Positions 8,817 through 16,525 of a stretch of 64,000 nucleotides of DNA are shown here, in pieces (the stretch's first letter is position 1; each line of letters opens with the position of its first letter). The stretch is from NCBI RefSeq assembly GCF_041242975.1, contig NZ_CP162488.1, forward strand, positions 475,501 to 539,500, read 5' to 3'. Under the pieces are notes generated by a model. That model saw only the letters and a program-made list of their open reading frames with translations. It was not told the DNA's origin and did not search any database. Both the position numbers and the translations under genes were made by a program. This stretch comes from Xanthomonas sp. DAR 35659 (lineage in GTDB: Bacteria; Pseudomonadota; Gammaproteobacteria; Xanthomonadales; Xanthomonadaceae).

Positions 8817-9326
8817 GTGACAGAGCAACGGAAGGATCGAGGCGTCGATGAAGTCGGCGAAGGGGCTGGCACGGCACCTTCCCGGCACTCGCGCCGGAGC
8901 GAATGCCTGCGAGGCGCACTTGCAGTGCAGAAGAGTGACCTTGCCCGGGCAGAACGGGAGCAGGCGTCGGGCCGCGTCCGCAGCAGCTGGGCGCTGGGCG
9001 TGGTGATCGCTGTGGGTATGGCGTTCGCGGCTTGGCGACTGCACGTTGTCGTCCACGCACTCTATAGAGGTTATGTCCTGGCATGCCCACGCCTGTCGAC
9101 GGCGGGGTGCCGACGGATCCACGCCGATGATCTTGGATATTGGGCGAGCATGGGGGGCAATACGCTACTCGGCCTCCTGTTGCTTGCTGCTGCCGTGACG
9201 GCCGCCCTGGTCCTCGGGGCCATGTACCGGCGCCCATCACCGGTGCTGCAACTCATGCGCGACAGAGTGAAGCGCATCGAGGATGCGTTGCGCGCACTCC
9301 CGCTTGACGTAGACCGACGACGCTGA
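8817..9326 (+). CDS. putative two-helix membrane protein, opposite orientation to the cassettes
   Basis: Plus-strand frame of 169 codons from a GTG at 8817. It contains two clear hydrophobic segments, ALGVVIAVGMAFAAWRL (about residue 60) and LLGLLLLAAAVTAALVLGAM (about residue 120), separated by a periplasmic-sized loop with two cysteines, and a basic amphipathic tail (MRDRVKRIEDALRAL). This pattern is unlikely by chance. The start is uncertain because no good ribosome site precedes the GTG; a start nearer the first helix is possible. Orientation is opposite to every other cassette gene, so it may have its own promoter, as toxin-antitoxin and other self-expressed cassettes do. Function unknown. 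Confidence 0.45.
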   Translation: MTEQRKDRGVDEVGEGAGTAPSRHSRRSECLRGALAVQKSDLARAEREQASGRVRSSWALGVVIAVGMAFAAWRLHVVVHALYRGYVLACPRLSTAGCRRIHADDLGYWASMGGNTLLGLLLLAAAVTAALVLGAMYRRPSPVLQLMRDRVKRIEDALRALPLDVDRRR

Positions 9327-9382
9327 CGTAAGGGGTACGGCGTCATGCGCCCAGGGTTGAACGGAAGTCTCTTGCGGAACGT

Positions 9383-9676
9383 TTAAATGACGCCATGCAA
9401 TCTCCTGCGTACCAAACGCAAGACAATCATGCAAAGGAGAGCGGCTGCTGCAAAAGTGACTGGAAGAGCTAGAACTCCCCAGAGGATGCCTCCGGAAGTA
9501 ACATTGTTGCCGTCCGGCGTGATGCAGCTGGAGTTCGTTAGCTCATCGATGCAGTCGGCATGCGTATGGTACCGCTCGTAGTATGCCCACCAAAGCAGGG
9601 CTGCAAGCGCCGCGACACATGCAAACACCATTGCCGGGATGCGTATGCCTTGGCTTTGGCTGCGTCTCATGGACAT
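9383..9676 (-). CDS. small two-helix membrane protein, cassette
   Basis: Protein of 97 residues with a short basic N-terminus (MSMRRSQSQG), a first membrane segment IPAMVFACVAALAALLWWAYY, an outside loop of about 30 residues with two cysteines (HADCIDE, SSCITPD) and a second segment WGVLALPVTFAAAALLCMIV ending in RLVRRRLHG. N-in, C-in topology is expected. The start codon overlaps the attC at 9675. No family recognised. It and the gene at 8817 share the same architecture in opposite orientation. Confidence 0.6.
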   Translation of the reverse strand: MSMRRSQSQGIRIPAMVFACVAALAALLWWAYYERYHTHADCIDELTNSSCITPDGNNVTSGGILWGVLALPVTFAAAALLCMIVLRLVRRRLHGVI

Positions 9677-9734
9677 CTAACACCCGAGTTGCGCCGTGCC
9701 ATGAGGCGGCATCGGCTTGAATGAATAGTTAGCC
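9675..9734 (-). repeat. attC site, 60 bp
   Basis: Left box ATCTAAC, centre TGCGCCGTGCCATGAGGCGGC, right box GTTAGCC; contains the stop of the next cassette gene. Confidence 0.75.
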
Positions 9735-10085
9735 ACCTGGCCGCATCACTGGACAAGCCCCAACTAGCGCGTTCGAAACGAGAACACTCATAGGGTCTTT
9801 CCAGACATCTTTGTGGGCCAGTAGATAATTATCAACGACGTCTCGCAACGCTTCGCTGCTCATTTCAAAAGTACATGCATGAACCTTCCGTACCTCTTCC
9901 TTGGAGGCTCCGTAGAATCCAGAGCTCAGCAGCCCGTCTACAACGCCCATTACATAGGCTGATCGAGTGGCTGGTGACTGCGTCACATACGTTTCGCCTT
10001 TCAAGTACCCATCATAGACATGCACCGACTGCGCAGAACTAGTCGAGGTAACTAACAACAGGCCAGCTAATACTCCAAATCGCAT
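9729..10085 (-). CDS. exported cassette protein, possibly Rap1a/Tai-like
   Basis: Signal-peptide protein of 118 residues. ATG at 10085 has GGAG eight bases upstream and begins MRFGVLAGLLLVTSTSSAQS. The mature domain reads YLKGETYVTQSPATRSAYVM, GVVDGLL, then KVHACTFEMSSEALRDVVDN, and ends with GACPVMRPGG. The YVxGVVDG segment followed by a helical stretch and a cysteine pair recalls the periplasmic Rap1a/Tai immunity fold, but this is a weak resemblance. Its stop lies in the attC at 9729-9734. No toxin gene is adjacent, which argues against a simple immunity role. Confidence 0.55.
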   Translation of the reverse strand: MRFGVLAGLLLVTSTSSAQSVHVYDGYLKGETYVTQSPATRSAYVMGVVDGLLSSGFYGASKEEVRKVHACTFEMSSEALRDVVDNYLLAHKDVWKDPMSVLVSNALVGACPVMRPGG

Positions 10086-10101
10086 AAACAAATCTCCAAG
10101 G

Positions 10102-10161
10102 GGCTAATGCCAGAATTAAGCCGAACCGCGAAGCGGATTTGGATTGAATGAATTGTTAGGC
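10102..10161 (-). repeat. attC site, 60 bp
   Basis: Left box GGCTAAT is imperfect; centre CGAACCGCGAAGCGGATTTGG and right box GTTAGGC are typical. Confidence 0.72.
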
Positions 10162-10443
10162 CCCATCGCTGGGGCCCCAGTGCCTAAGCGTTGCCTCTAC
10201 CGCAGATCTTATCTGGGCCTCACCGATGCCGGAACATTCAAAAAAGGCATTGAATGAATCCGAGAGTCTATAAAAGTCACTGTCAGATAGGAAGCCCAGT
10301 GCGTCTAGCGTCAGAGGAGCGGGAACGATCTTGACGAATGCTGAGTACACCTCGTCACCTGTAGCGTCGTCGACAGCGCCACCAATTGAAGCGCACAGTT
10401 CGCGGTTGAGTGTTGTTACCAACAGTAGGTCATGCTCGCTCAT
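10156..10443 (-). CDS. small soluble cassette protein, unknown function
   Basis: Acidic soluble protein of 95 residues starting MSEHDLLLVTTLNRELCASI and ending EATLRHWGPSDGA, with the stop in the attC at 10156-10161. No signal peptide or membrane segment. Mostly predicted helical by eye. Not recognised. The start ATG is only four bases from the upstream attC, so translation probably depends on a ribosome site contributed by that attC or by coupling. Confidence 0.6.
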   Translation of the reverse strand: MSEHDLLLVTTLNRELCASIGGAVDDATGDEVYSAFVKIVPAPLTLDALGFLSDSDFYRLSDSFNAFFECSGIGEAQIRSAVEATLRHWGPSDGA

Positions 10444-10446
10444 GGG

Positions 10447-10506
10447 GCCTAACGCCTGAGTTAAGCCGCGCCGCGAAGCGGCGTCGGCTTGAATGAATTG
10501 TTGGGC
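10447..10506 (-). repeat. attC site, 60 bp (consensus form)
   Basis: GCCTAAC to GTTGGGC with centre CGCGCCGCGAAGCGGCGTCG; one of the best-conserved copies in the window. Confidence 0.85.
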
Positions 10507-10518
10507 GGCACTATTGCG

Positions 10519-10878
10519 CTAATAGAGCATGCCGCCAAATTTTAGTAGCACAGACTTGCCACGGAATAGGCCGAAGTAGTTGGCGCCACTCTTACAGTGA
10601 ACGTAACGCAGGTCGTCACCCACCTGCATCATGGAAATAGCCTCAGCCCATTCTGGCGAATCCGAGAGATTGGGATTGCCGATTAGATCAGCGTAGTCCA
10701 GGGTCTGATAGCGCCTCATAGGTTCGGTGACTGTGCAGAGGGGTAGTCCAAGTTCGCGCGCGACTCGCATTGGCTCGATGTTGGGGCCAAGTTGGTGCGC
10801 GCAGCTTGCAATGAACACGGCGCTGGCTATCGCAATTAGTTGCACCGAGGTTCGGATTTTAAAATTTCCAGAGTGCAT
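10519..10878 (-). CDS. predicted lipoprotein, cassette
   Basis: Protein of 119 residues from ATG at 10878. The N-terminus KIRTSVQLIAIASAVFIASC ends in a lipobox (IASC), so signal peptidase II cleavage and lipid attachment at the cysteine are expected. The mature part (HQLGPNIEPMRVARELGLPL, then YVHCKSGANYFGLFRGKSV) is soluble with two further cysteines. Family not recognised. An upstream in-frame TTG at 10893 is possible but lies in the attC. Confidence 0.62.
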   Translation of the reverse strand: MHSGNFKIRTSVQLIAIASAVFIASCAHQLGPNIEPMRVARELGLPLCTVTEPMRRYQTLDYADLIGNPNLSDSPEWAEAISMMQVGDDLRYVHCKSGANYFGLFRGKSVLLKFGGMLY

Positions 10879-10887
10879 GTCTATGCC

Positions 10888-10947
10888 GACCAACGCCTGA
10901 GTTAAGCCGTGCCGCCAAGCGGCGTCGGCTTGGACGAATTGTTAGGT
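10888..10947 (-). repeat. attC site, 60 bp
   Basis: Left box GACCAAC, centre GCCGTGCCGCCAAGCGGCG, right box GTTAGGT. Confidence 0.78.
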
Positions 10948-10953
10948 TGCAGC

Positions 10954-11313
10954 CTACCGCAGGTCAACGGCGTTGGATGGATCGAGCCCAACTTTCACTG
11001 GCAGATCCCTGACGTTCTCGGGAATGTCAGGGCCGCAGACTTGGTGGCACTCAAGGACTAGCTCGCCCTGGCCAAGAAACGCCACGAACCCGCACTCGGT
11101 CTCTTCGATGTGACCTGCTACGTATGGCTCGCTGAGGGTCTGGGGCTCAGTGGGTAAGCTGGCGTGAGCCACCGTGACGAAATACCCACAGCCAGTATGC
11201 TCGTAGCGGACTGGCTGTCCTGCGGCTGCGATGGCGTGTAGCTGCTCACTCGAGAGGATGCCCTCGGCGAGGAGGCGGATTGCTTCTAGCTCGAACTTGC
11301 GTAGTGCTGCCAT
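10954..11313 (-). CDS. soluble cassette protein, unknown function
   Basis: Protein of 119 residues from ATG at 11313 (MAALRKFELEAIRLLAEGIL). The frame is open further upstream, but that extension runs through an attC and is not expected to be translated. The first 35 residues look like a helical pair, followed by a beta-rich acidic half (YEHTGCGYFVTVAHASLP, CGFVAFLGQGELVLECHQVC). No family recognised. It belongs to the only cassette here bounded upstream by an 87-bp attC of a different type. Confidence 0.6.
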   Translation of the reverse strand: MAALRKFELEAIRLLAEGILSSEQLHAIAAAGQPVRYEHTGCGYFVTVAHASLPTEPQTLSEPYVAGHIEETECGFVAFLGQGELVLECHQVCGPDIPENVRDLPVKVGLDPSNAVDLR

Positions 11314-11318
11314 CTGCA

Positions 11319-11405
11319 ACCTAACCGTTGAGTTGAGCGGCGCGCGCGCCGGCGCATGAGCTTGGCACTTTATCCTCACGCGTCCGCTCGAACGATTTGT
11401 TAGGT
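11319..11405 (-). repeat. attC site, 87 bp, distinct type
   Basis: Boxes ACCTAAC and GTTAGGT are perfect complements, but the body (GTTGAGTTGAGCGGCGCGC through CACGCGTCCGCTCGAACGAT) is 27 bp longer than and unlike the common 60-bp sites. It suggests the cassette came from an integron lineage outside Xanthomonas. Confidence 0.78.
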
Positions 11406-11807
11406 GTCATTGGTATCCTCCAGCTGAACGTCGATTGTACTTGGGTCCTGGCGCAGCACCCGCTCCACATCTGCGAGGAGACAGTCCGCCAGCTGCTGCT
11501 TATCAGCCTTCGCGAACATACCAAGAAGCCCTCCTCCCTCCGCAAAGGTGAATGCCTGCCAAGAGTTGTCTCCATGGTGGCCATTCGCACACGCTACAAA
11601 CAGACGAAACTTCGGATCCTCGACCTCTACAAGGCGACCGAAGTCTTCGGCGATGCAACCCTTCACGCGCCACCCAAGTGCAGGTAGCTGCGTGGACAGC
11701 CATTGTGCGAACGCGCGGCCAAAGATTCCCGGGTTAGTCTCGTCGTCCTCGCCGGGCTCAATGACGAAGCGGGAGGACCGAGCATGAATCTGGCGAGTCG
11801 ACTGCAT
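11400..11807 (-). CDS. soluble cassette protein, unknown function
   Basis: Protein of 135 residues from ATG at 11807 (MQSTRQIHARSSRFVIEPGE). It has no signal or membrane segment. A motif-like stretch PALGWRVKGCIAEDFGRLVE is followed by FRLFVACANGHHGDNSWQAF and a helical C-terminus rich in D and Q. Not recognised. The stop TAA is in the 87-bp attC box and the start overlaps the attC at 11811, so the cassette is nearly all coding. Confidence 0.6.
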   Translation of the reverse strand: MQSTRQIHARSSRFVIEPGEDDETNPGIFGRAFAQWLSTQLPALGWRVKGCIAEDFGRLVEVEDPKFRLFVACANGHHGDNSWQAFTFAEGGGLLGMFAKADKQQLADCLLADVERVLRQDPSTIDVQLEDTNDT

Positions 11808-11810
11808 GAC

Positions 11811-11870
11811 GCCTAACACCTGAATTAAGCCGACCCGCGAAGCGGGTTCGGCTTGAATGAATGGTTAGGA
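11811..11870 (-). repeat. attC site, 60 bp
   Basis: GCCTAAC to GTTAGGA with centre CCGACCCGCGAAGCGGGTTCGG. Confidence 0.82.
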
Positions 11871-12164
11871 CCAGCCGCCAGCTTGGTGACTGATCCTGCC
11901 ATCGCCGCACACCCACACGACCAGCTGTGCATCAAACGCTAGCTCGTTTGGTAGCCACATGACCGACCAGCAGCTTTTCTCTGGGTGGCCTGGCTCCTCA
12001 TGCCACGAGATGCTAGCAAGGTAACGGTGGGTGTTTGAAATTTTATTGCTTGAGACACAAGTATCGGCCAAGCGTAGTGCTTCAGGAAGCTCAGTGCTGG
12101 GCTTGGCTAAGGATGCGCCGCTAGCTAGTAACAGTGTGCCGAGAAGACATGCGCGGTTGAGCAT
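11865..12164 (-). CDS. secreted small cassette protein, unknown function
   Basis: Protein of 99 residues with a signal peptide (MLNRACLLGTLLLASGASLA, cleaved before KPST). The mature part of about 79 residues has three cysteines (ADTCVSS, EKSCWSV, VWVCGDG) and several tryptophans near the C-terminus, ending HQAGGWS. Stop is in the attC at 11865-11870. Family not recognised; another member of the exported group in this array. Confidence 0.62.
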   Translation of the reverse strand: MLNRACLLGTLLLASGASLAKPSTELPEALRLADTCVSSNKISNTHRYLASISWHEEPGHPEKSCWSVMWLPNELAFDAQLVVWVCGDGRISHQAGGWS

Positions 12165-12190
12165 GATGGCCTTTGAGAATATCTGACTGG

Positions 12191-12250
12191 GCCTAACGCG
12201 TGAGTTAAGCCGACCGGCGAAGCCGGTTCGGCTTAAATGAATTGTTATGT
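12191..12250 (-). repeat. attC site, 60 bp
   Basis: GCCTAAC to GTTATGT with centre CCGACCGGCGAAGCCGGTTCGG. Confidence 0.8.
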
Positions 12251-12744
12251 TGCAACGACAGCCTGCCTGAGGATTCCATTGGCGCGCCAGCGCTTGCTGA
12301 ACTCGGACCGAAGCATTAGTCCTTCTGCGCTATATGGCAAGAGGATCTTGTTTGCTATAGCGCCTGCTAATGGAGAGAAGTGGCCATCCCCTCCCGGAGC
12401 GATGTAGCTCACAATTACACTCGCGCCGGTAGCAACATCCGCGACTAGCTTTGACAAGGGGGCCGCAGGTAGCACGGAGACTCGTTGATAGGCCGAGCGT
12501 TCTAAATCGTTTGGATCTGGATCTGGATCCGAATGAAGGCGAACACGCAACCCAAAGCTTTGCAGTGTCTCAGCCAAGCAGACGGCGAAAGATCCAAACG
12601 TTTCGCTGTAGTTGCAGCGGCGGATGATTTCGGCTGGCTCAGCTGCTATTCCGTGGCGTGTGAGCACAAGCCAGACTGAAATGGGGCCACATGACCTCCA
12701 AGTTTCGTTAGCTCAGCAGGCGCCTTCTCAACGTTTGCGTACAT
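12245..12744 (-). pseudogene. frameshifted papain-like peptidase, phytochelatin-synthase-like, cassette
   Basis: From ATG at 12744 the minus strand reads MYANVEKAPAELTKLGGH; near 12690 the reading frame must shift to continue as CGPISVWLVLTRHGIAAEP, then FGSFAVCLAETLQSFGL, and later ASVIVSYIAPGGDGHFSPLA. CGPxS at a helix start and GHFSPLAG in the second half are the nucleophile-Cys and catalytic-His regions of phytochelatin synthase and C39-like cysteine peptidases. An Asp further on is less certain because the protein ends AVVAT soon after. The 500-base span is not a multiple of three and there is no start codon in the second frame before the Cys. So it is either broken or misread by one base. 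Confidence 0.55.
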
Positions 12745-12756
12745 GCTTGCCTTGGA

Positions 12757-12816
12757 ACATAACGCCTGAATTAAGCCGAGCCGCGAAGCGGCTTCGGCTT
12801 GAATGAATTGTTAGGT
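12757..12816 (-). repeat. attC site, 60 bp
   Basis: ACATAAC to GTTAGGT with centre CCGAGCCGCGAAGCGGCTTCGG. It is the site of the attI-proximal cassette. Confidence 0.8.
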
Positions 12817-12832
12817 GCCATGCTGAAGCACT

Positions 12833-13273
12833 TTACGGCTCAATGTCCACGTTTAGCTCGGCGCGCTGATTGAGCGAGTTCTCCTCCCATTTGCCAGCGA
12901 TCGGGCGAGTGGACCCGTACTCGGTTAGAGCAATGACACAAAGCGGATCTACGCCAGCGGCTAGCATGAACCTGTATAGGAGAAGCGCTCGTCGTTGGGC
13001 GAGATAGCGGCACTCTTGCCCGGAACACTCATACTGATCCGTATGGCCCGCAATCTCGAACCTGACGTCCGGGTAGCGCTTGATTAGCTCGACAGAGCGA
13101 TTCAAGTTGGCAATTTGGTCTGCCCCAGTAACAGCCTCGTCGATCGTCTCGCCCTTGATGGGATGGCCGGCCTTGAAGAAAGCACCAGACAGGTCGAGTG
13201 AAGAACTGCATGCAGCGGCGGAATATCCACCGAGCAGAGCTGTCGATAGCAGGATTGAGAGGAGCTTGGACAT
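12833..13273 (-). CDS. OmpA-like peptidoglycan-binding protein, first cassette after attI
   Basis: Exported protein of 146 residues with an N-terminal signal (MSKLLSILLSTALLGGYSAA) and possibly a lipobox, GGYSAAAC. The mature part is a single OmpA/MotB C-terminal domain: DQIANLNRSVELIKRYPDVR, FEIAGHTDQYECSGQECRYL, AQRRALLLYRFMLAAGV and the closing NSLNQRAELNVDI. The domain normally binds meso-diaminopimelate of peptidoglycan via D and R residues (here D of GHTD and R of NQRAEL). Being next to attI, it is in the best expressed cassette position. Disulphide-capable cysteines in the GHTD loop are unusual. Confidence 0.75.
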   Translation of the reverse strand: MSKLLSILLSTALLGGYSAAACSSSLDLSGAFFKAGHPIKGETIDEAVTGADQIANLNRSVELIKRYPDVRFEIAGHTDQYECSGQECRYLAQRRALLLYRFMLAAGVDPLCVIALTEYGSTRPIAGKWEENSLNQRAELNVDIEP

Positions 13274-13320
13274 GGCACCTAACTACTATTGGACCGCCTA
13301 AAAGCGGTGATGCACCAAGT
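13274..13320 (-). other. attI recombination site of integron 1
   Basis: The array's last cassette joins here at GTTAGGT (minus strand), after which the sequence TACTATTGGACCGCCTAAAA is shared almost exactly with 46501-46540 beside the truncated second integrase. A short hairpin, ACCGC-N6-GCGGT at 13293-13308, lies inside. The region 13321-13442 is the leader between attI and intI and probably carries the cassette and integrase promoters, but I cannot place them. Confidence 0.7.
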
Positions 13321-13442
13321 ATCCTCCAACTTCAGACATCTGCAAAGCAGGGAATTCTTACCCCACATCAGTGACTTGCCGGATGGTAGCTGCGGCTCCG
13401 GACGTCGATGCTGGCAGCGTTATCCGACGTTCGAGCTGGCGT

Positions 13443-14458
13443 ATGAGTTACACCCATGAAGATGAAGGCGTAACGGCGCATGCACCGCCGAAGTTGCTGG
13501 AGCGGGTACGTGGCCGGTTGCGGCTTCGGCACTATAGCCTGCGCACCGAGCAAGCGTATGTTGGCTGGATACGGCGCTTCATCCTGGCCAACGACAAGCG
13601 GCATCCATCGCGGATGGGGCAGGCCGAGGTCGAAGCGTTCCTGACCAATCTGGCGACCCAGGGGCAGGTCTCGGCCGGCACGCAGAATCAGGCGCTGGCG
13701 GCGCTGTTTTCCTCTATCGTGATGTTCTGGGCGTGGAACTGCCCTGGATGGAGAATCTGGTGCGCGCCAAGCGGCCGCGGCGAATTCCGATGTTGCTCTC
13801 GGTCGAGGAGGTCGCACGCTTGCTGGTCGCCCTGGAGGGGCCTTGCTGGCTGATGGCCGGGCGGCTCTACGGCAGCGGCATGCGGTTGCTGGAATGTCTG
13901 CGGTTGCGGATCAAGGATGTGGACATGGAGCGCGGCGAGATCGTGGCGCGTGACGGCAAAGGCGGCAAGGAGCGGCGTGTGCCGTTGCCGGCGCGGCTGC
14001 GCGAGGCGCTGCTACGACAACGCGACAGGGCGCTGCTGCTGCACGCGGTGGATCTGGCCGAAGGTGCGGGGCGGGTGTATCTGCCGCACGCGCTAACGCG
14101 CAAGTACCCCAATGCCGAGATCGAACCGGGCTGGCAATACCTGGTCCCGGCGGCGCATCGGTCGGTGGATCCACGCAGCGGTCGGGTTGGCCGGCATCAC
14201 GTGTCCGAGGAAGTGCTGCAGCGTGCAGTGCGGGCGGCGCGGCACCGGGCCGGCATCGTCAAGCCGGCGACCTGTCACACGCTGCGCCATTCCTTCGCCA
14301 CGCACCTGTTGGAAGCCGGTCACGATATCCGCACGGTGCAGGAACTGTTGGGTCACAAGGATGTGGCTACCACGCAGATCTATACGCATGTGCTGGGGCG
14401 TGGTGCGTCTGCGGTGCGCAGTCCGCTGGACGGGTTGGGCGCCGGCGAGCGCCGCTAG
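13443..14458 (+). pseudogene. intI: integron integrase, inactivated by a one-base frameshift
   Basis: Integron tyrosine recombinase that would insert and excise cassettes between attI and attC. ATG at 13443 begins MSYTHEDEGV; the N-terminal SAM-like domain ([20 protein letters not shown]) is normal until QNQALAALF. There a T-run at 13707-13710 appears one T short; adding one T gives [20 protein letters not shown] and the frame runs on to 14458. The second part keeps the catalytic residues R (YGSGMRLLE), HxLRH ([17 protein letters not shown]), H and Y ([16 protein letters not shown]), plus the integrase-specific patch before the HTLRH box. Convergent with ilvD, as in other xanthomonads. A sequencing error in the homopolymer is the main alternative. 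Confidence 0.85.
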
Positions 14459-14510
14459 CATCGAGAAAGTCCCCGGCTGTGGTCGTTTGTGGTCTCGCGT
14501 CGGGACTAAA

Positions 14511-14607
14511 AGCACCTCCAATAGCCCCCAAAAGCTACACCTAAGCACTCGCAAGCGACTGATGTGCTTAGCGCGTAGCTTTCGAAGTCGAGGCTACTAG
14601 AGGTGCC
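14511..14607. mobile_element. 97-bp MITE-like element, copy 1
   Basis: Non-coding element with imperfect terminal inverted repeats (GCACCTCCAATAGCC at the left, GGCTACTAGAGGTGC at the right) and an internal hairpin (GCTACAC...CTAAGCAC...GTGCTTAGCGCGTAGC). A second copy with 8 differences lies at 44117-44213. No transposase is encoded, so it would be moved in trans. It sits between intI and ilvD. Confidence 0.7.
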
Positions 14608-14686
14608 ATGAAGTCCCTCCCACAGTGCAACGCCGCGACGCCATGCAGACCTTGGGAGTCCGGGGTCTTCATGGCATGGCAGCGCC

Positions 14687-16525
14687 TCACCCGTCCAACA
14701 TCGCCTTGTCCCGCACCGCGCCCTTGTCGGCGCTGGTCGCCAGCAGCGCGTATGCCTTCAATGCAGTGGTGACCTTACGCGGGCGCGCTTCCACCGGCTT
14801 CCAGCCTTGCGCGTCCTGCGCTGCGCGGCGGGCGGCCAGTTCGGCGTCGTCGACCAGCAGGTTGATGCTGCGGTTAGGGATGTCGATCAGGATGCGGTCG
14901 CCGTCGCGGACCAGGCCGATGGCGCCACCCGCCGCCGCTTCGGGCGAGGCGTGACCAATCGACAGGCCGGAAGTGCCGCCGGAGAAGCGGCCGTCGGTGA
15001 GCAGGGCGCATTGCTTGCCCAGGCCTTTGGACTTCAGGTACGAGGTGGGGTACAGCATCTCCTGCATGCCGGGGCCGCCCTTGGGGCCTTCGTAGCGGAT
15101 CACCACCACGTCGCCGGCCTTCACCTCGTCGGCGAGGATGCCCTTGACCGCGGTGTCCTGGCTCTCGAACACCTTGACGTTGCCTTCGAACACATGGATG
15201 GACTCGTCCACGCCCGCCGTCTTCACCACGCAGCCGTCCTCGGCGATGTTGCCGTACAGCACCGCCAGCCCGCCTTCCTGCGAGTAGGCATGGGCGACGT
15301 CGCGGATACAGCCCGTAGCGCGGTCAGCGTCCAGTGTCGGCCAACGCGTGGCCTGGCTGAAGGCGACCTGGGTGGGGATGCCGGCCGGCCCGGCCTGGTA
15401 GAAGGTCCGCACCGCGGCGTCGTCGCTCTGGGTGATGTCCCACTGCGCGATGGCCTCGGCCAGGCTGCGGCTGTGCACGGTGGCCTGATCGGTGTGCAGC
15501 AGGCCGCCGCGCGCCAGTTCGCCGAGGATGGCGACGATGCCGCCGGCGCGGTGCACGTCCTCGATGTGGTACTTCTGCGTGTTCGGCGCCACCTTGCACA
15601 GCTGCGGCACGCGCTTGGACAGGCGGTCGATGTCGCGCAGGGTGAAGGGCACCTCGCCCTCCTGCGCGGCGGCGAGCAGGTGCAGGATGGTGTTGGTGGA
15701 GCCGCCCATCGCGATGTCCAGGGTCATCGCGTTCTCGAACGCTTCGAAGGTGGCGATGCCGCGCGGCAGCGCGCGCGGGTCTTCGGCGCCGTACCAGCGG
15801 TGGCACAGTTCGACCGCGGTGCGCCCGGCCTTGAGGAACAGTTGCTCGCGGTCGGCATGGGTGGCGACCACGGTGCCGTTGCCGGGCAGGGCCAGGCCCA
15901 GCGCTTCGGTCAGGCAGTTCATCGAGTTGGCGGTGAACATGCCCGAACACGAGCCGCAGGTGGGACAGGCGCTGCGCTCGAACGCGGCGACCTTTTCGTC
16001 GGAGGCGGTGGGATCGGCGGCGATCACCATCGCGTCGATCAGGTCCAGGTTGTGGTCGGCGAGCTTGGTCTTGCCGGCTTCCATCGGCCCGCCGGAGACG
16101 AACACGGTGGGGATGTTGAGGCGCAGCGCGGCCATCAGCATGCCGGGGGTGATCTTGTCGCAGTTGGAGATGCACACCAGCGCGTCGGCGCAGTGCGCGT
16201 TGACCATGTACTCGACCGAGTCGGCGATGATCTCGCGGCTGGGCAGCGAGTACAGCATGCCGTCGTGGCCCATGGCGATGCCGTCGTCCACGGCGATGGT
16301 GTCGAATTCCTTGGCCACGCCGCCGACGCGCTCGATCTCGCGCGCGACCAGCTGGCCGAGATCCTTCAGGTGCACGTGGCCGGGCACGAACTGGGTGAAG
16401 GAATTGGCGATGGCGATGATCGGCTTGTGGAAGTCGGCGTCCTGCATGCCGGTGGCGCGCCACAGTGCGCGGGCGCCAGCCATGTTGCGGCCGTGGGTCG
16501 AGGTCTTGGAGCGATAGTCGGGCAT
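14687..16525 (-). CDS. ilvD: dihydroxy-acid dehydratase
   Basis: Cytosolic iron-sulphur enzyme of branched-chain amino acid synthesis; dehydrates 2,3-dihydroxy-isovalerate and -methylvalerate to the 2-keto acids. ATG at 16525 gives 612 residues starting [20 protein letters not shown], matching the E. coli length. Family motifs present are [34 protein letters not shown] with the cluster cysteines, and [19 protein letters not shown] sequence near the end ([20 protein letters not shown]). The frame stays open upstream of 16525, but that part is not family sequence. The 242 bases to the divergent glycosidase gene should hold both promoters. Position next to intI is diagnostic for Xanthomonas. Confidence 0.97.
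   Translation of the reverse strand: MPDYRSKTSTHGRNMAGARALWRATGMQDADFHKPIIAIANSFTQFVPGHVHLKDLGQLVAREIERVGGVAKEFDTIAVDDGIAMGHDGMLYSLPSREIIADSVEYMVNAHCADALVCISNCDKITPGMLMAALRLNIPTVFVSGGPMEAGKTKLADHNLDLIDAMVIAADPTASDEKVAAFERSACPTCGSCSGMFTANSMNCLTEALGLALPGNGTVVATHADREQLFLKAGRTAVELCHRWYGAEDPRALPRGIATFEAFENAMTLDIAMGGSTNTILHLLAAAQEGEVPFTLRDIDRLSKRVPQLCKVAPNTQKYHIEDVHRAGGIVAILGELARGGLLHTDQATVHSRSLAEAIAQWDITQSDDAAVRTFYQAGPAGIPTQVAFSQATRWPTLDADRATGCIRDVAHAYSQEGGLAVLYGNIAEDGCVVKTAGVDESIHVFEGNVKVFESQDTAVKGILADEVKAGDVVVIRYEGPKGGPGMQEMLYPTSYLKSKGLGKQCALLTDGRFSGGTSGLSIGHASPEAAAGGAIGLVRDGDRILIDIPNRSINLLVDDAELAARRAAQDAQGWKPVEARPRKVTTALKAYALLATSADKGAVRDKAMLDG

Noticed and set aside
9324-9389. Possible decayed attC between the genes at 8817 and 9383
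   Set aside because: GCTGACG and GTTTAAA lie 60 bases apart, but there is no palindromic centre, so I did not call it.
7714-12816. Regularly repeated 60-bp palindromic sequences considered as CRISPR
   Set aside because: Spacing of 300-500 bp with a gene in each interval, boxes RYYYAAC/GTTRRRY and an adjacent attI and integrase identify attC sites; there are no short spacers or cas genes.
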